A stretch of DNA of 64,000 nt, taken from JAFDWI01 sp963764215. Lineage in GTDB: Bacteria > Actinomycetota > Acidimicrobiia > Acidimicrobiales > Iamiaceae. Below the pieces are notes generated by a model. The model had not been told where the DNA came from. It searched no databases and worked only from the letters and a program-made list of their open reading frames with translations. Both the position numbers and the translations under genes were made by a program. Numbering within the stretch: the stretch's first letter is position 1; each line of letters begins with the position of its first letter. This document shows, piece by piece, positions 18,154 through 25,261 of the stretch. Location: assembly GCA_963764215.1 (NCBI GenBank), contig CAVXRS010000006.1, positions 124,001 to 188,000 on the forward strand, written 5' to 3'.

Positions 18154-18157
18154 CCAG

Positions 18158-18472
18158 AGCTGCCGGTGGACCCGAAGCGAGCTTGTGAGGCGCAAGTTCG
18201 GCGCCGGGGTTCACAGGTCCGCCCGACTGGGGATCGATGGGTTCGAGGCTGCCTGCCGCCGCCAGCACAAACCCGGCGCCTTCACCCGATTTTGTCAGCG
18301 GCGAGCCGTGATCGGTGCCTGACAGCGATGTCCAACCCTTGCCGGGAAACCAACGCTGGGAGAGATTTCCGCCGCCCCAAAGCATGATCCCATCAGCCCC
18401 ACAACTGTGCGTGGGAAAGCCTCCTCCTCCGCCCGTTACCGAGTGCGGCCCGGCGTCCATTTGCCATCCCAT
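18158..18472 (-). pseudogene. Possible gene fragment cut by the IS1380 element
   Basis: An open frame starts near 18472, 50 bp after the lipoprotein gene on the same strand, and runs into the right end of the IS, where it stops by chance. It has Gly-rich segments (GGGGGFPTH, IMLWGGGNLSQRW) faintly reminiscent of beta-propeller or kelch-like blades. The family is not recognised and coding is uncertain. Removing the IS and one CCAG copy leaves the frame open for a further 120 codons, but that part has no recognisable protein features. Confidence 0.25.
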
Positions 18473-18522
18473 CTGTGCAGCGACACATTTCCATCGGCCC
18501 GGGTCGTCGGAACTCGCCGTGG

Positions 18523-19410
18523 CTACCGCTCAATGCGTGTATGCTGGGCGATAGCCCTACAGTTCGAAACGAGAACGCACCTCACTATCAACAGGTAGCC
18601 GCGATCGAGCCACGCGAACGTATGGGCCGTCGGCACCGAGTACTGGGCCTCTTGACCGACCGGGGTCATGTATGCTGGACGCGCATAGTCCCTACCTGAC
18701 TTCAGCCACGAGACCTTCCTTACCCTCCCATACCACCAGTCCAGCAGCTTCTGCGTGCGCGCGTCCCCTGGAAAGGCCGCTGCGACTACAGACCGCTGAT
18801 CTTCCCAGCCCTTGCGTGACACCTGCTTGGTGTACGAAACGACAGAAAATGAGCCATATTCCGGAAGCGGGACAGATCCGGTGCCCGGCAACGGACTCAA
18901 CCGCTCATAAGCAAGCTCCTTGCTACCTCGCAGCGCACCTTTAGAAAGGTACTCGCGGAGATAACGGCAGAGCTTGAGTTTCCCCATATGACGGCCAAAC
19001 ACCAAGACCGTCCCTCGCTTCCCTGGACCCAGGCACACGTTGAGTCCAGCGGGCCCGTAACCGGCGTGATACGTGACGCTATTCGGAGGATTGAACCGTT
19101 TGCTTGCCGGTTTTGTCGCCGCTCTGTTCGGCGCAAAAATACCAACCTCAACGCCACCTTCCGGCAGCTTGACCAGCCTTGCCGAAACATCAGGAAACCC
19201 GGTGTTCTTAGCACTCATAGGTCCGCTGAGCCGCTTCGCTCGTTTGAAGCCTCTGGGAACCTTGTCGACGATCACCCGCAACGTGCCGCCACGACCGGGA
19301 CTTGATGCTTCGCGGTGCTGGCCATCATGCTTCGCACTGCTGCAAGAACAGAGAAGTACCACTGCGGCGCAGAAGACGGCCATGTAAGGGCGCCAAATTC
19401 TAGTGCTCAT
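18523..19410 (-). CDS. Putative lipoprotein of unknown function
   Basis: A 295-residue protein. ATG 19410 was chosen because AAGGAAG lies five bases upstream. The N-terminus is a lipoprotein signal (MSTRIWRPYMAVFCAAV, then VVLLCSCSS with a lipobox-like LCSC). The mature protein is basic, with many Lys/Arg/Tyr, and contains VGIFAPNRA, YHAGYGPAGLNVCLG, LDWWYGRVRKVSW and YLLIVRCV. No family is recognised. Base composition is clearly lower in G+C than the flanking chromosome, and codon choice includes AGA and ATA. It is the last intact gene of a three-gene minus-strand set (GNAT, acyl carrier protein, lipoprotein) lying between IS remnants, which suggests horizontal transfer. Confidence 0.6.
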   Translation of the reverse strand: MSTRIWRPYMAVFCAAVVLLCSCSSAKHDGQHREASSPGRGGTLRVIVDKVPRGFKRAKRLSGPMSAKNTGFPDVSARLVKLPEGGVEVGIFAPNRAATKPASKRFNPPNSVTYHAGYGPAGLNVCLGPGKRGTVLVFGRHMGKLKLCRYLREYLSKGALRGSKELAYERLSPLPGTGSVPLPEYGSFSVVSYTKQVSRKGWEDQRSVVAAAFPGDARTQKLLDWWYGRVRKVSWLKSGRDYARPAYMTPVGQEAQYSVPTAHTFAWLDRGYLLIVRCVLVSNCRAIAQHTRIER

Positions 19411-19494
19411 CTGTGCTTCCTTACCCCGCCTGGAGGCGCTCATGTCTGGTTCACCGCATCCAGGACCTCGTGAAATCGTAGACGTCAGCAAGAG

Positions 19495-19707
19495 TTACGT
19501 CACCAATATCCATCTGGTCGGCAAGCGAAATCCGGGGTAGCGCTCGTCAAGATAGACAAGAACTTCAGTGAGCGCAAGCGAATCCTCGGCAAGGTCACCG
19601 ACCAGGTGATCGGCTGGGTGAAGGGTGCGGGTTTCGAAGTATCCGGCGACGCGCGCTAAGAACGATTCAATGCCCGCATCAGCCTGCTCATTATCTGCGT
19701 CATTCAC
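19495..19707 (-). CDS. Small acyl carrier protein-like protein
   Basis: About 70 residues from a GTG at 19707, chosen because AGAGGAG lies about 11 bases upstream. The sequence has the helical acyl/peptidyl carrier pattern: a hydrophobic first helix (SFLARVAGYF), a loop with PADHLVGDLAEDSLALTEVL, and LVYLDERYPGFRLP. The DSL motif at about residues 42-44 offers the serine for a phosphopantetheine arm. The usual length is 75-85, so this is slightly short. It sits 100 bp downstream of a GNAT gene and 85 bp upstream of the lipoprotein gene on the same strand. An acyl group carried by this protein and used by the GNAT enzyme is a reasonable inference. Lower G+C than the surroundings. Confidence 0.65.
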   Translation of the reverse strand: MNDADNEQADAGIESFLARVAGYFETRTLHPADHLVGDLAEDSLALTEVLVYLDERYPGFRLPTRWILVT

Positions 19708-19809
19708 CTTTTGAATTCGCTCCTCTCTCAAGCATAGAATCCACAAAACGGCGCCATCTCAAACCGTCACGAATCTGGTGGCGTCGGCCAGTTCTCGCAT
19801 GCACGAACG

Positions 19810-20391
19810 CTACGCAAGAACATATCTAAGAAGAGCATTTTCTCGTTCAAGCCACGTTGTTCTGTAAAGAGCAAGAATCGTCTCGCTCCACATTCTCCCG
19901 GCACGGTAAAGATGGTCCATTAGGACACCTTCCGTAACGAACATGCGCCGAAGTCCACCGGCGACCATAGCCATATTGAACTCTGGTACCTCCATGTAGA
20001 GCTTATTCACTGGCCAACACTTGAACACGTGGCTCAGATGCAAAATTGCGCCTTCAACAAAGGTAGTCGACCTATCCGTAAGGTCGAATTTGACTCCCGC
20101 AACGTGCGCGAAGTTCGCGTTCTGGTTGTAGTCATAGGTGGTCACTAGGCCGAGTGGCTCAGCACTTCCGGCATCTTCCACTATGTGCTGAACCAACACG
20201 CCCGACCAGAGTGCCGAGACGAATGCCTCGGGACTGGGTGTCCCGCCGCCCCACCTCCACCTGATAGAGGGCGGCCCTGTCAGCTCAGCACTCTGGAGAA
20301 GCTGGTAATGCTGAATACCGACTGGCGATAGGCGGGCGCGTGCTCCGGTCGTCAGGGGTTCAAGCCCGCTATCTGCGTCTGACTGTCCCAT
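19810..20391 (-). CDS. GNAT-superfamily acyltransferase-like protein
   Basis: A 193-residue protein matching the GNAT fold in its C-terminal two thirds. PLGLVTTYDYNQNANFAHVA corresponds to beta-strands 4-5, ILHLSHVFKCWPVNKLYMEV to the following helix and strand, and FVTEGVLMDHLYRAGRMW with ILALYRTTW to the C-terminal region of acetyltransferases such as RimJ-like enzymes. The substrate is unknown. A start at ATG 20391 is preceded by GAGGG ten bases upstream. It heads the GNAT, acyl carrier protein, lipoprotein set. Coupling of a GNAT with a free-standing carrier protein suggests that the acyl donor may be acyl-ACP rather than acetyl-CoA. That step is inference. Confidence 0.65.
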   Translation of the reverse strand: MGQSDADSGLEPLTTGARARLSPVGIQHYQLLQSAELTGPPSIRWRWGGGTPSPEAFVSALWSGVLVQHIVEDAGSAEPLGLVTTYDYNQNANFAHVAGVKFDLTDRSTTFVEGAILHLSHVFKCWPVNKLYMEVPEFNMAMVAGGLRRMFVTEGVLMDHLYRAGRMWSETILALYRTTWLERENALLRYVLA

Positions 20392-20638
20392 TTGCTAGAT
20401 CCCTCGCAAGCGACGTGTGGCGCGCTCCCAGCCCGATGAGTTCGCTTGCGCATAATGATTCGCGCCGAGACCCAAGACGGAACTCCAGAGGGAAGCGTCA
20501 CGTTCTCCTTGACATCGACGTGTCACCAGGCCCCAGTATTCAGGTCCGCTTTGTAGGCTACGGCCATGTGGGTGGCGGGGCAAGATTGCGACTGGCTTAA
20601 GAGTGCTGAATAGGAGCTAGACCCGAACTCGCCTCAAT
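20392..20638. other. Spacer without gene, upstream of the GNAT gene
   Basis: No coding sequence is recognised. It separates the low-G+C cargo genes from two transposase fragments and presumably contains the promoter of the GNAT gene, but no clear -35/-10 pair stands out. Confidence 0.4.
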
Positions 20639-20770
20639 TTGCGCCCGGACAAGGTGAACGATCGTGATGTGGCAGGCCGCTGGGAGATTGATCAGACCAT
20701 CGGCGCCCGCAACGAGTCGTTGTTGACCCTCACCGAACGGCTCACCCATCACGCGATCGTGATCACCATG
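20639..20770 (+). pseudogene. IS30-family transposase fragment (start of DDE domain)
   Basis: A short plus-strand frame reads NDRDVAGRWEIDQTIG, then ARNESLLTLTERLTHHAI and ITMPEGY. This corresponds to the GHWExDxIxG...NxSxxxTLxER region that carries the first catalytic aspartate of IS30 transposases. Nothing of the rest of the domain is recognisable. It is on the opposite strand to the IS30-like fragment at 16.0-16.2 kb, so the two either belong to different insertions or were separated by rearrangement. Confidence 0.55.
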
Positions 20771-20859
20771 CCCGAGGGCTACCCCGCGACCCGCGACCCA
20801 GGCCAGCCGCCACGAACTCTTACAGGCAGCTCAACGCTCCCGGTGGGGAACCGTTCGTC

Positions 20860-21079
20860 AAGTGCGCCCGAACGATCCGGCAACGGCGCGACATGATCTT
20901 GAACGTGATCGAACACGGCATCCCGAATGGTCGGTTGCCTCAACACCAAAGTCCGACTCATGATCCGCCGCGCCCATGGGTTCCACTCCGTGGGCGCCGC
21001 CCTCGCCCTGGTCATGCTCGCTGCCTGCCCCATCAACCTCAAACTCCCCCACGAACGAACAAACGTTCACGCCGTGTGA
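20860..21079 (+). pseudogene. ISL3/IS204-type transposase C-terminal fragment (frameshifted)
   Basis: RRDMILNVIEHGIPNGR in one frame is followed, after a one-base shift near 20940, by LNTKVRLMIRRAHGFHS and ALALVMLAACPI with a TGA stop at 21079. This is the C-terminal signature of ISL3 (IS204/IS1001/IS1165) transposases, where the EG(L/F)NxKxRLxxRRAxGF(H/R)S block ends the DDE domain. The remaining part of the gene and the element ends are absent. It lies directly upstream of lgt. Confidence 0.65.
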
Positions 21080-21124
21080 CCTACACATAGGTCAGGAGCG
21101 CCCCAAACCCTTTAGAGTGATGCC

Positions 21125-22357
21125 GTGCGATATTTCCCGGGCCCGCCGAGCTCGTCGATGAGGGTGCTTTCGTCGATTCCCAGCCCGGTGGACAACGTCT
21201 GGGACATCCACATCGGGAGCTTCCACCTTCCACTGCACGTCTACGGGTTGATGATCGCCCTCGGTGTGCTCGCCGCGATCTGGCTCTCTCGTCGCCGCTG
21301 GGCCTCGTGGGGGCACGATCCGGACCTGGTCATCGACCTCGCCTACTGGGGGGTCCCGGGCGGGCTGATCGGCGCCCGCCTCTACCACGTCGCCACCGAC
21401 TACAACCGCCTGTACGTCCACAACTTCTGGGGCATGTTCAAGATCTGGGACGGCGGGCTGGGTATCCCGGGAGGGATCCTCGGCGGAGTGTTCGCCGGTT
21501 ACCTCTGCGCCCGCCGCCACAAGGCTCCGGTGCCCGATCTGCTCGACATGGTCGCGCCGGCGTTTGCCCTCGCCCAGGCGATCGGACGTTTCGGAAACTA
21601 CTTCAACCAGGAGCTCTACGGCCGTCCCACGAGCCTTCCCTGGGGGCTGCACATCGATGTCAACCACCGCCTGCCGAACCTCGTCGGCGTGTCGATCTAC
21701 CAGCCGACCTTCGCGTACGAGGCGTGGTGGGATCTCAGCCTCATGTCGGTTCTGCTGCTCATCGACCATCACCGCGGCACCGGGGTACCGTTGTCCAAGT
21801 GGGCGGTGGGCGCGGCCTATGCGCTGTTCGCGGTCGGCGGTGGACTCGACGTGCTGCTGGTCGTGCAACGTCAGACCGCACTCGGTCCGGCGGCGCAGAT
21901 CCCGCTGTTCGTCGTGGGCGCGATCGCCCTTCCCGCGGCATTCCGCCTGGCCAGCGGTCTGGGCACCATGGGCCTCCGCAGGCGTGCCGACCTGTTCGTG
22001 GTGTACATCGCCGGGTACTTCCTGGGTCGTCTCTGGGTCGAGTCGCTGCGGATCGACACGGCGAACACGATCCTGGGTCTCCGGCTGAACGAATGGACGG
22101 CGATCGTCGTGGGCACGGCGGCCCTCGCGGTGCTCGCCTGGCGGGGCCGGGTGCACGAACCCCGGCCGATCGAAGTCGGCTCCGGCTCGGTGGCGAGCCC
22201 CGTCACAGAGGAAGCGGTCGAAACCGCCGAGGGAGCGGCCTCCGCCGGGGATCCGGCAGCAGCAGAATCTGCGACCGGGGAAGGTGAATGCGACAACGAC
22301 GACGCCACGCCGACGGGTCGGGTTGCAGCCGAAGAGGCTCCCCCGGCAGAATCTTGA
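21125..22357 (+). CDS. lgt: Prolipoprotein diacylglyceryl transferase
   Basis: Lgt transfers the diacylglyceryl group of phosphatidylglycerol to the lipobox cysteine of prolipoproteins. The 410-residue protein has multiple membrane helices, an early HVYGLMIALGV segment, GGLIGARLYHV, WDGGLGIPGGILGG and the signature GRFGNYFNQELYGRP (about residues 156-170), and a late YFLGRLWVESLRID. The last 75 residues are an acidic Ala/Glu-rich extension (from about 335), a common actinobacterial addition. A TAGAGT hexamer at 21113-21118 ends 6 nt before GTG 21125, which favours a leaderless start. ATG 21158 is an alternative. Lipoproteins that could be its substrates occur in the window at 18.5 and 32.8 kb. 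Confidence 0.93.
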   Translation: MRYFPGPPSSSMRVLSSIPSPVDNVWDIHIGSFHLPLHVYGLMIALGVLAAIWLSRRRWASWGHDPDLVIDLAYWGVPGGLIGARLYHVATDYNRLYVHNFWGMFKIWDGGLGIPGGILGGVFAGYLCARRHKAPVPDLLDMVAPAFALAQAIGRFGNYFNQELYGRPTSLPWGLHIDVNHRLPNLVGVSIYQPTFAYEAWWDLSLMSVLLLIDHHRGTGVPLSKWAVGAAYALFAVGGGLDVLLVVQRQTALGPAAQIPLFVVGAIALPAAFRLASGLGTMGLRRRADLFVVYIAGYFLGRLWVESLRIDTANTILGLRLNEWTAIVVGTAALAVLAWRGRVHEPRPIEVGSGSVASPVTEEAVETAEGAASAGDPAAAESATGEGECDNDDATPTGRVAAEEAPPAES

Positions 22358-22414
22358 CCAGCCGGTCGAGTCGTCGTACGCAGATCGTGTGCGACCGAAG
22401 GGAGTTCTCCAACC

Positions 22415-23620
22415 ATGACTGATGCCGTGATCGTCGATGCCGTCCGCACCCCGGGTGGCAAGCGCAATGGGAAGCTTTCCGGGTGGCACCCCGTCGACCT
22501 GGCCGCCGAAACGCTCAAGGCCCTCGCCGAGCGCAACAACCTCGACCCGGCCCTGGTCGAAGACGTGATCATGGGCTGCGTCATGCAGGTGGGCAACCAG
22601 GGTCTGAACATCGGTCGCAACGCCGTGCTCGCCGCCGGATGGCCCGAGGAGATTCCCGGCACGACGCTGGACCGCCAGTGCGGCTCGTCCCAGCAGGCTG
22701 CCCACTTCGCCGCACAGGGCGTGATGGCCGGCGCGTACGACGTGGTGATCGCCGCCGGGGTCGAGGTCATGACCACCACGCCGATGGGCGCTTCGATCAC
22801 CCCCGGGAGCTTCCCCTTCGGCCCGCAGGTCATGGCCCGCTACGCCGATGTCGAGCACTACGGCAACAAGGGCCTCCAGAGCCAGGGCATCGGCGCCGAG
22901 ATCATCGCCGACCGTTGGGGTCTGAGTCGTGGAGACCTCGACGAACTGTCGCTGCGGAGCCACAACAACGCGGCCCGGGCCCGGGACGAAGGCCGTTTCG
23001 ACAACGAGTTGGTCACCGTGGCGGCGCGGCCGCGGGACAAAGAGACCGGCCAGCTGATCGAGACCGACGAGATCGTGTCCGCGGATGAGGGCATCCGGGA
23101 TTCGTCGATGGAAGGACTCGCCAAGCTCAAGCCCGCCTTCCTGCCCGAACAGGGCAAGGTCACCGCCGGCAACAGCTCGCAGATCACCGACGGCGCCTCG
23201 GCCATGCTGGTCATGAGCGCCGAGAAGGCCAAGGAGCTCGGCTACAAGGCCCGGGCCCGCTTCCACTCCTTCGCCGTGGTCGGCGTCGACCCCGTCTCGA
23301 TGCTGACCGGTCCGATCCCGGCCACCGCCAAGGTGCTGGAGAAGTCGGGCCTGAGCATCGACGACATCGACCTGTTCGAGGTCAACGAAGCCTTCGCCTC
23401 GGTGGTGGCCGCCTGGCAGAAGGAGTTCGGCGTCGACTCGGACAAGGTCAACGTGAACGGCGGGGCGATCGCGCTGGGTCACCCTCTCGGCGCATCGGGC
23501 GCCAAGCTCATGGCGACCCTGCTGAACGAGCTCGAGCGCACCGGCGGCCGCTACGGCCTGCAGACGATGTGCGAGGGTGGCGGCTTGGCCAACGCCACCA
23601 TCATCGAACGCCTGGACTGA
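22415..23620 (+). CDS. Acetyl-CoA C-acyltransferase (thiolase)
   Basis: A 401-residue type I thiolase that cleaves 3-ketoacyl-CoA with CoA, or condenses acyl-CoAs. The nucleophilic cysteine is in LDRQCGSSQQAAHF (about residue 89). The other catalytic motifs are VNEAFASVV, GGAIALGHPLGASG (histidine) and MCEGGGLANA (second cysteine). The sequence style (SSMEGLAKLKPAF, TAGNSSQITDGASA) is that of actinobacterial fatty-acid or steroid side-chain thiolases. The ATG is preceded by GAAGGGAG at a suitable distance. Beta-oxidation is the likely pathway, together with the acyl-CoA synthetase at 14-15.7 kb, but the two are not in one operon. It is followed by an unusual repeat array. Confidence 0.92.
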   Translation: MTDAVIVDAVRTPGGKRNGKLSGWHPVDLAAETLKALAERNNLDPALVEDVIMGCVMQVGNQGLNIGRNAVLAAGWPEEIPGTTLDRQCGSSQQAAHFAAQGVMAGAYDVVIAAGVEVMTTTPMGASITPGSFPFGPQVMARYADVEHYGNKGLQSQGIGAEIIADRWGLSRGDLDELSLRSHNNAARARDEGRFDNELVTVAARPRDKETGQLIETDEIVSADEGIRDSSMEGLAKLKPAFLPEQGKVTAGNSSQITDGASAMLVMSAEKAKELGYKARARFHSFAVVGVDPVSMLTGPIPATAKVLEKSGLSIDDIDLFEVNEAFASVVAAWQKEFGVDSDKVNVNGGAIALGHPLGASGAKLMATLLNELERTGGRYGLQTMCEGGGLANATIIERLD

Positions 23621-23628
23621 CCTGGCGT

Positions 23629-23820
23629 CCCTCCTCTGAAGCTCGCACCGGGGGATACCACCCTCCTCCGAACTTTGCACCGGGGGACGCCACCCTCCTC
23701 TGAAATTTGCACCGGGATGCCGCCCAGAGCAGCAGGCCCGTGCAAATTTCGGGAAGAACCGCGGGCCCGTGCAAATTTCGGGATGAGGGGCGGGGCCGTG
23801 CAAGTTTCGGGAAGGGCAAG
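23629..23820. repeat. Repeat array: three 32-bp direct copies facing three 29-bp inverted copies
   Basis: Three tandem 32-bp units (23629-23660, 23661-23692, 23693-23724) begin CCCTCCTC and contain GAAxTTTGCACCGGG (first copy diverged to GAAGCTCGCACCGGG). After a short spacer, three units spaced 29 bp apart contain TGCAAATTTCGGGA or TGCAAGTTTCGGGA (23741-, 23770-, 23799-). The second set is the reverse complement of the core of the first, so the array is a large interrupted palindrome. It lies between the thiolase stop and the zinc-ribbon gene, both on the plus strand. Iteron-like protein-binding sites or an extragenic palindromic element are possible. Confidence 0.85.
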
Positions 23821-23891
23821 AGGCCGCGGGGTCGTTGACCGGCTTCTCCCGTTGCGTCGCGTGAAAGGCCGCTCGGTACGCTCAGGGCGTC

Positions 23892-24146
23892 ATGTTCGTC
23901 GTGAAGGTCCTCGTCGCGTTGGTGGTCGCTTTCGTGATCTTCCGGGTCGGTCTCGCGTTTCTCCGCATGCTCGCGTCCCCACCGCCGGAACCGCCGCCTC
24001 CGGGTGAGCTGCGCAAGGTGAAACTGGTGTACCGCTGCGCGGTGTGCGGCGCGGAGCTGCGCATGACCCTCGCCAACGAAGAGTCCCCCGAATCCCCACG
24101 CCACTGCATGGAGGAGATGGAACTCTTGGAGACGCCCGACATCTGA
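23892..24146 (+). CDS. Small membrane-anchored zinc-ribbon-like protein
   Basis: An 84-residue protein with one N-terminal membrane helix (VVKVLVALVVAFVIFRVGLAFL), a Pro-rich linker (PPPEPPPPG) and a small cysteine domain: YRCAVCGAELRM with CxxC, then PRHCMEEMEL with a third cysteine and a nearby histidine. The pattern suggests a single bound zinc. The family is not recognised by name. TACGCT at 23877-23882 ends 9 nt before the ATG, with no Shine-Dalgarno, so a near-leaderless start is plausible. It is convergent with crgA. Confidence 0.6.
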   Translation: MFVVKVLVALVVAFVIFRVGLAFLRMLASPPPEPPPPGELRKVKLVYRCAVCGAELRMTLANEESPESPRHCMEEMELLETPDI

Positions 24147-24185
24147 GCAACGCCCGTGAATAGCCCGTCCGGCCCACACAGGCAG

Positions 24186-24206
24186 TCGTCCACAGGTTGT
24201 GGACAA
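24186..24206. other. Pair of DnaA-box-like sequences in a convergent intergenic region
   Basis: TGTGGACAA (24198-24206) is the exact reverse complement of the DnaA box TTGTCCACA. TCGTCCACA (24186-24194) is a one-mismatch box in the opposite orientation, three bases away. Only two boxes are seen. No dnaA, dnaN or AT-rich unwinding element is in the window, so this is not called an origin. Confidence 0.4.
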
Positions 24207-24270
24207 CCCTGGGGAAGATGACAGCCCTGTAACTCCCACGTCGTCATCCGTTCACGTACCGTTCACCTGG

Positions 24271-24604
24271 TCATCGGTAGCCCATCGCTGCGAACAATCC
24301 CCCGGCGATGCACGCCACGGCGGGCAGCAGCAGCCAGTTGTTCGGCGTGCCCGGCAGCACCCCGACGTAGTCCAGGACGATCAACACGACCCCGATGCCG
24401 AGCAGTCCGAAGATCACCACCGGCCACCACCTCGGGCTGGCCTTCGCGCGGGAGGCGGTCGGCGGCGTGTAGCGCGGCGGACTCCACCTTCGCCTTGGAC
24501 CCGCCCTGCTTCGCCCCGCGGTGCGGTCCGCCCCCCTTCGGCGTGACCCGCCCACCCCCGGCGCGTGGCCGACCGGACGACTTCTTGGCAGCTTTCGACC
24601 CCAT
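24271..24604 (-). CDS. crgA: Cell division protein CrgA (frameshifted)
   Basis: CrgA is a small two-helix membrane protein of actinobacterial divisomes that interacts with FtsZ, FtsQ and penicillin-binding proteins. The N-terminal basic tail (MGSKAAKKSSGRPRAGGG, GGSKAKVES) is in one frame. After an apparent one-base insertion near 24490, the second frame gives RYTPPTASRAKASPRWWPV, the first helix (IFGLLGIGVVLIVLDYVG), a LPGTPNNW loop and the second helix ending AAMGYR. This matches the CrgA layout, and the location next to trpG and pknB is the same as in mycobacteria. Total about 110 residues. Confidence 0.85.
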
Positions 24605-24646
24605 CGATCGGCCATTCTAGGGAAACGTCGGACGATCGCTGACCGG

Positions 24647-24652
24647 TAGGAT
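24647..24652 (+). promoter_or_regulatory. TAGGAT -10 element for trpG/pabA
   Basis: TAGGAT ends 8 nt before GTG 24661 and there is no Shine-Dalgarno sequence, so a leaderless transcript is likely. Confidence 0.45.
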
Positions 24653-24660
24653 CCACGGTC

Positions 24661-25251
24661 GTGCGTCCGCGGATTCTGGTGATCGACAACTACGACTCGT
24701 TCGTGTTCAATCTCGTCCAGTACCTGGGCGAGCTCGGTGCCGAACCCACCGTGATCCGCAACGACGCGCACTCGGTCGACGAGCTGGTGGCGATGGATCC
24801 CGACGGGGTCCTGATCAGCCCCGGCCCCGGGACCCCTGACGATGCCGGGGTCTGCTGCGAGCTGATCCGCCGCTTCGCCGACCACCGACCGGTGCTGGGC
24901 GTGTGCCTGGGCCACCAGTGCATCGGTGCGGTCTACGGCGGCACGATCGAGCGCGCACCGGAGATCATGCACGGCAAGACGTCCCTGGTCCACCACGACG
25001 GGTCCGGTGTGTTCGCCGGACTTCCCGACCCACTGGAGGCGACCCGCTACCACTCGCTGGTGGTCGGCCGGGATTCGATACCCGACGAACTCGTCGTGAC
25101 GGCGACCGCCGACGACGGTGTCGTCATGGGCCTGCGCCACCGCACGCATACGGTCGAGGGAGTGCAGTTCCACCCCGAGTCGATTCTCACCTCCGCCGGA
25201 CGGGACCTGGTCGCGAACTTCCTGGCGTCGTGCGCGGACGGACGCGGCTAG
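24661..25251 (+). CDS. trpG: Anthranilate/aminodeoxychorismate synthase glutaminase subunit
   Basis: A 196-residue class I glutamine amidotransferase that supplies ammonia for anthranilate (tryptophan) or aminodeoxychorismate (folate) synthesis. It opens with ILVIDNYDSFVFNLVQYLG. Then come the oxyanion strand LISPGPGTPDD, the nucleophile in LGVCLGHQCIG (Cys about residue 82) and the His-Glu pair in VQFHPESILT. TrpG and PabA cannot be separated on sequence alone, and in Actinobacteria the copy next to pknB is often shared or annotated pabA. The synthase component I partner is not in this window. It is transcribed away from pknB's convergent end, as in mycobacteria. Confidence 0.93.
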   Translation: MRPRILVIDNYDSFVFNLVQYLGELGAEPTVIRNDAHSVDELVAMDPDGVLISPGPGTPDDAGVCCELIRRFADHRPVLGVCLGHQCIGAVYGGTIERAPEIMHGKTSLVHHDGSGVFAGLPDPLEATRYHSLVVGRDSIPDELVVTATADDGVVMGLRHRTHTVEGVQFHPESILTSAGRDLVANFLASCADGRG

Positions 25252-25261
25252 CCGGATCGAC

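Noticed and set aside
16085..18472. Continuous frame restored across the IS1380 element after excision
   Set aside because: The frame does remain open, but the part beyond the IS has no protein-like features and overlaps another frame with IS30 similarity, so openness alone is weak evidence.
21092..23803. Minus-strand open frame of 903 codons
   Set aside because: It is antisense to lgt and thiolase, both of which show complete catalytic motifs. The composition is that of a shadow frame.
23629..23820. Possible CRISPR array
   Set aside because: The spacing between copies is almost entirely repeat, there are no variable spacers of constant length, and no cas genes are present.
24186..24206. 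Calling a chromosomal origin here
   Set aside because: Only two boxes are present, and there is no dnaA/dnaN neighbour or AT-rich unwinding element.
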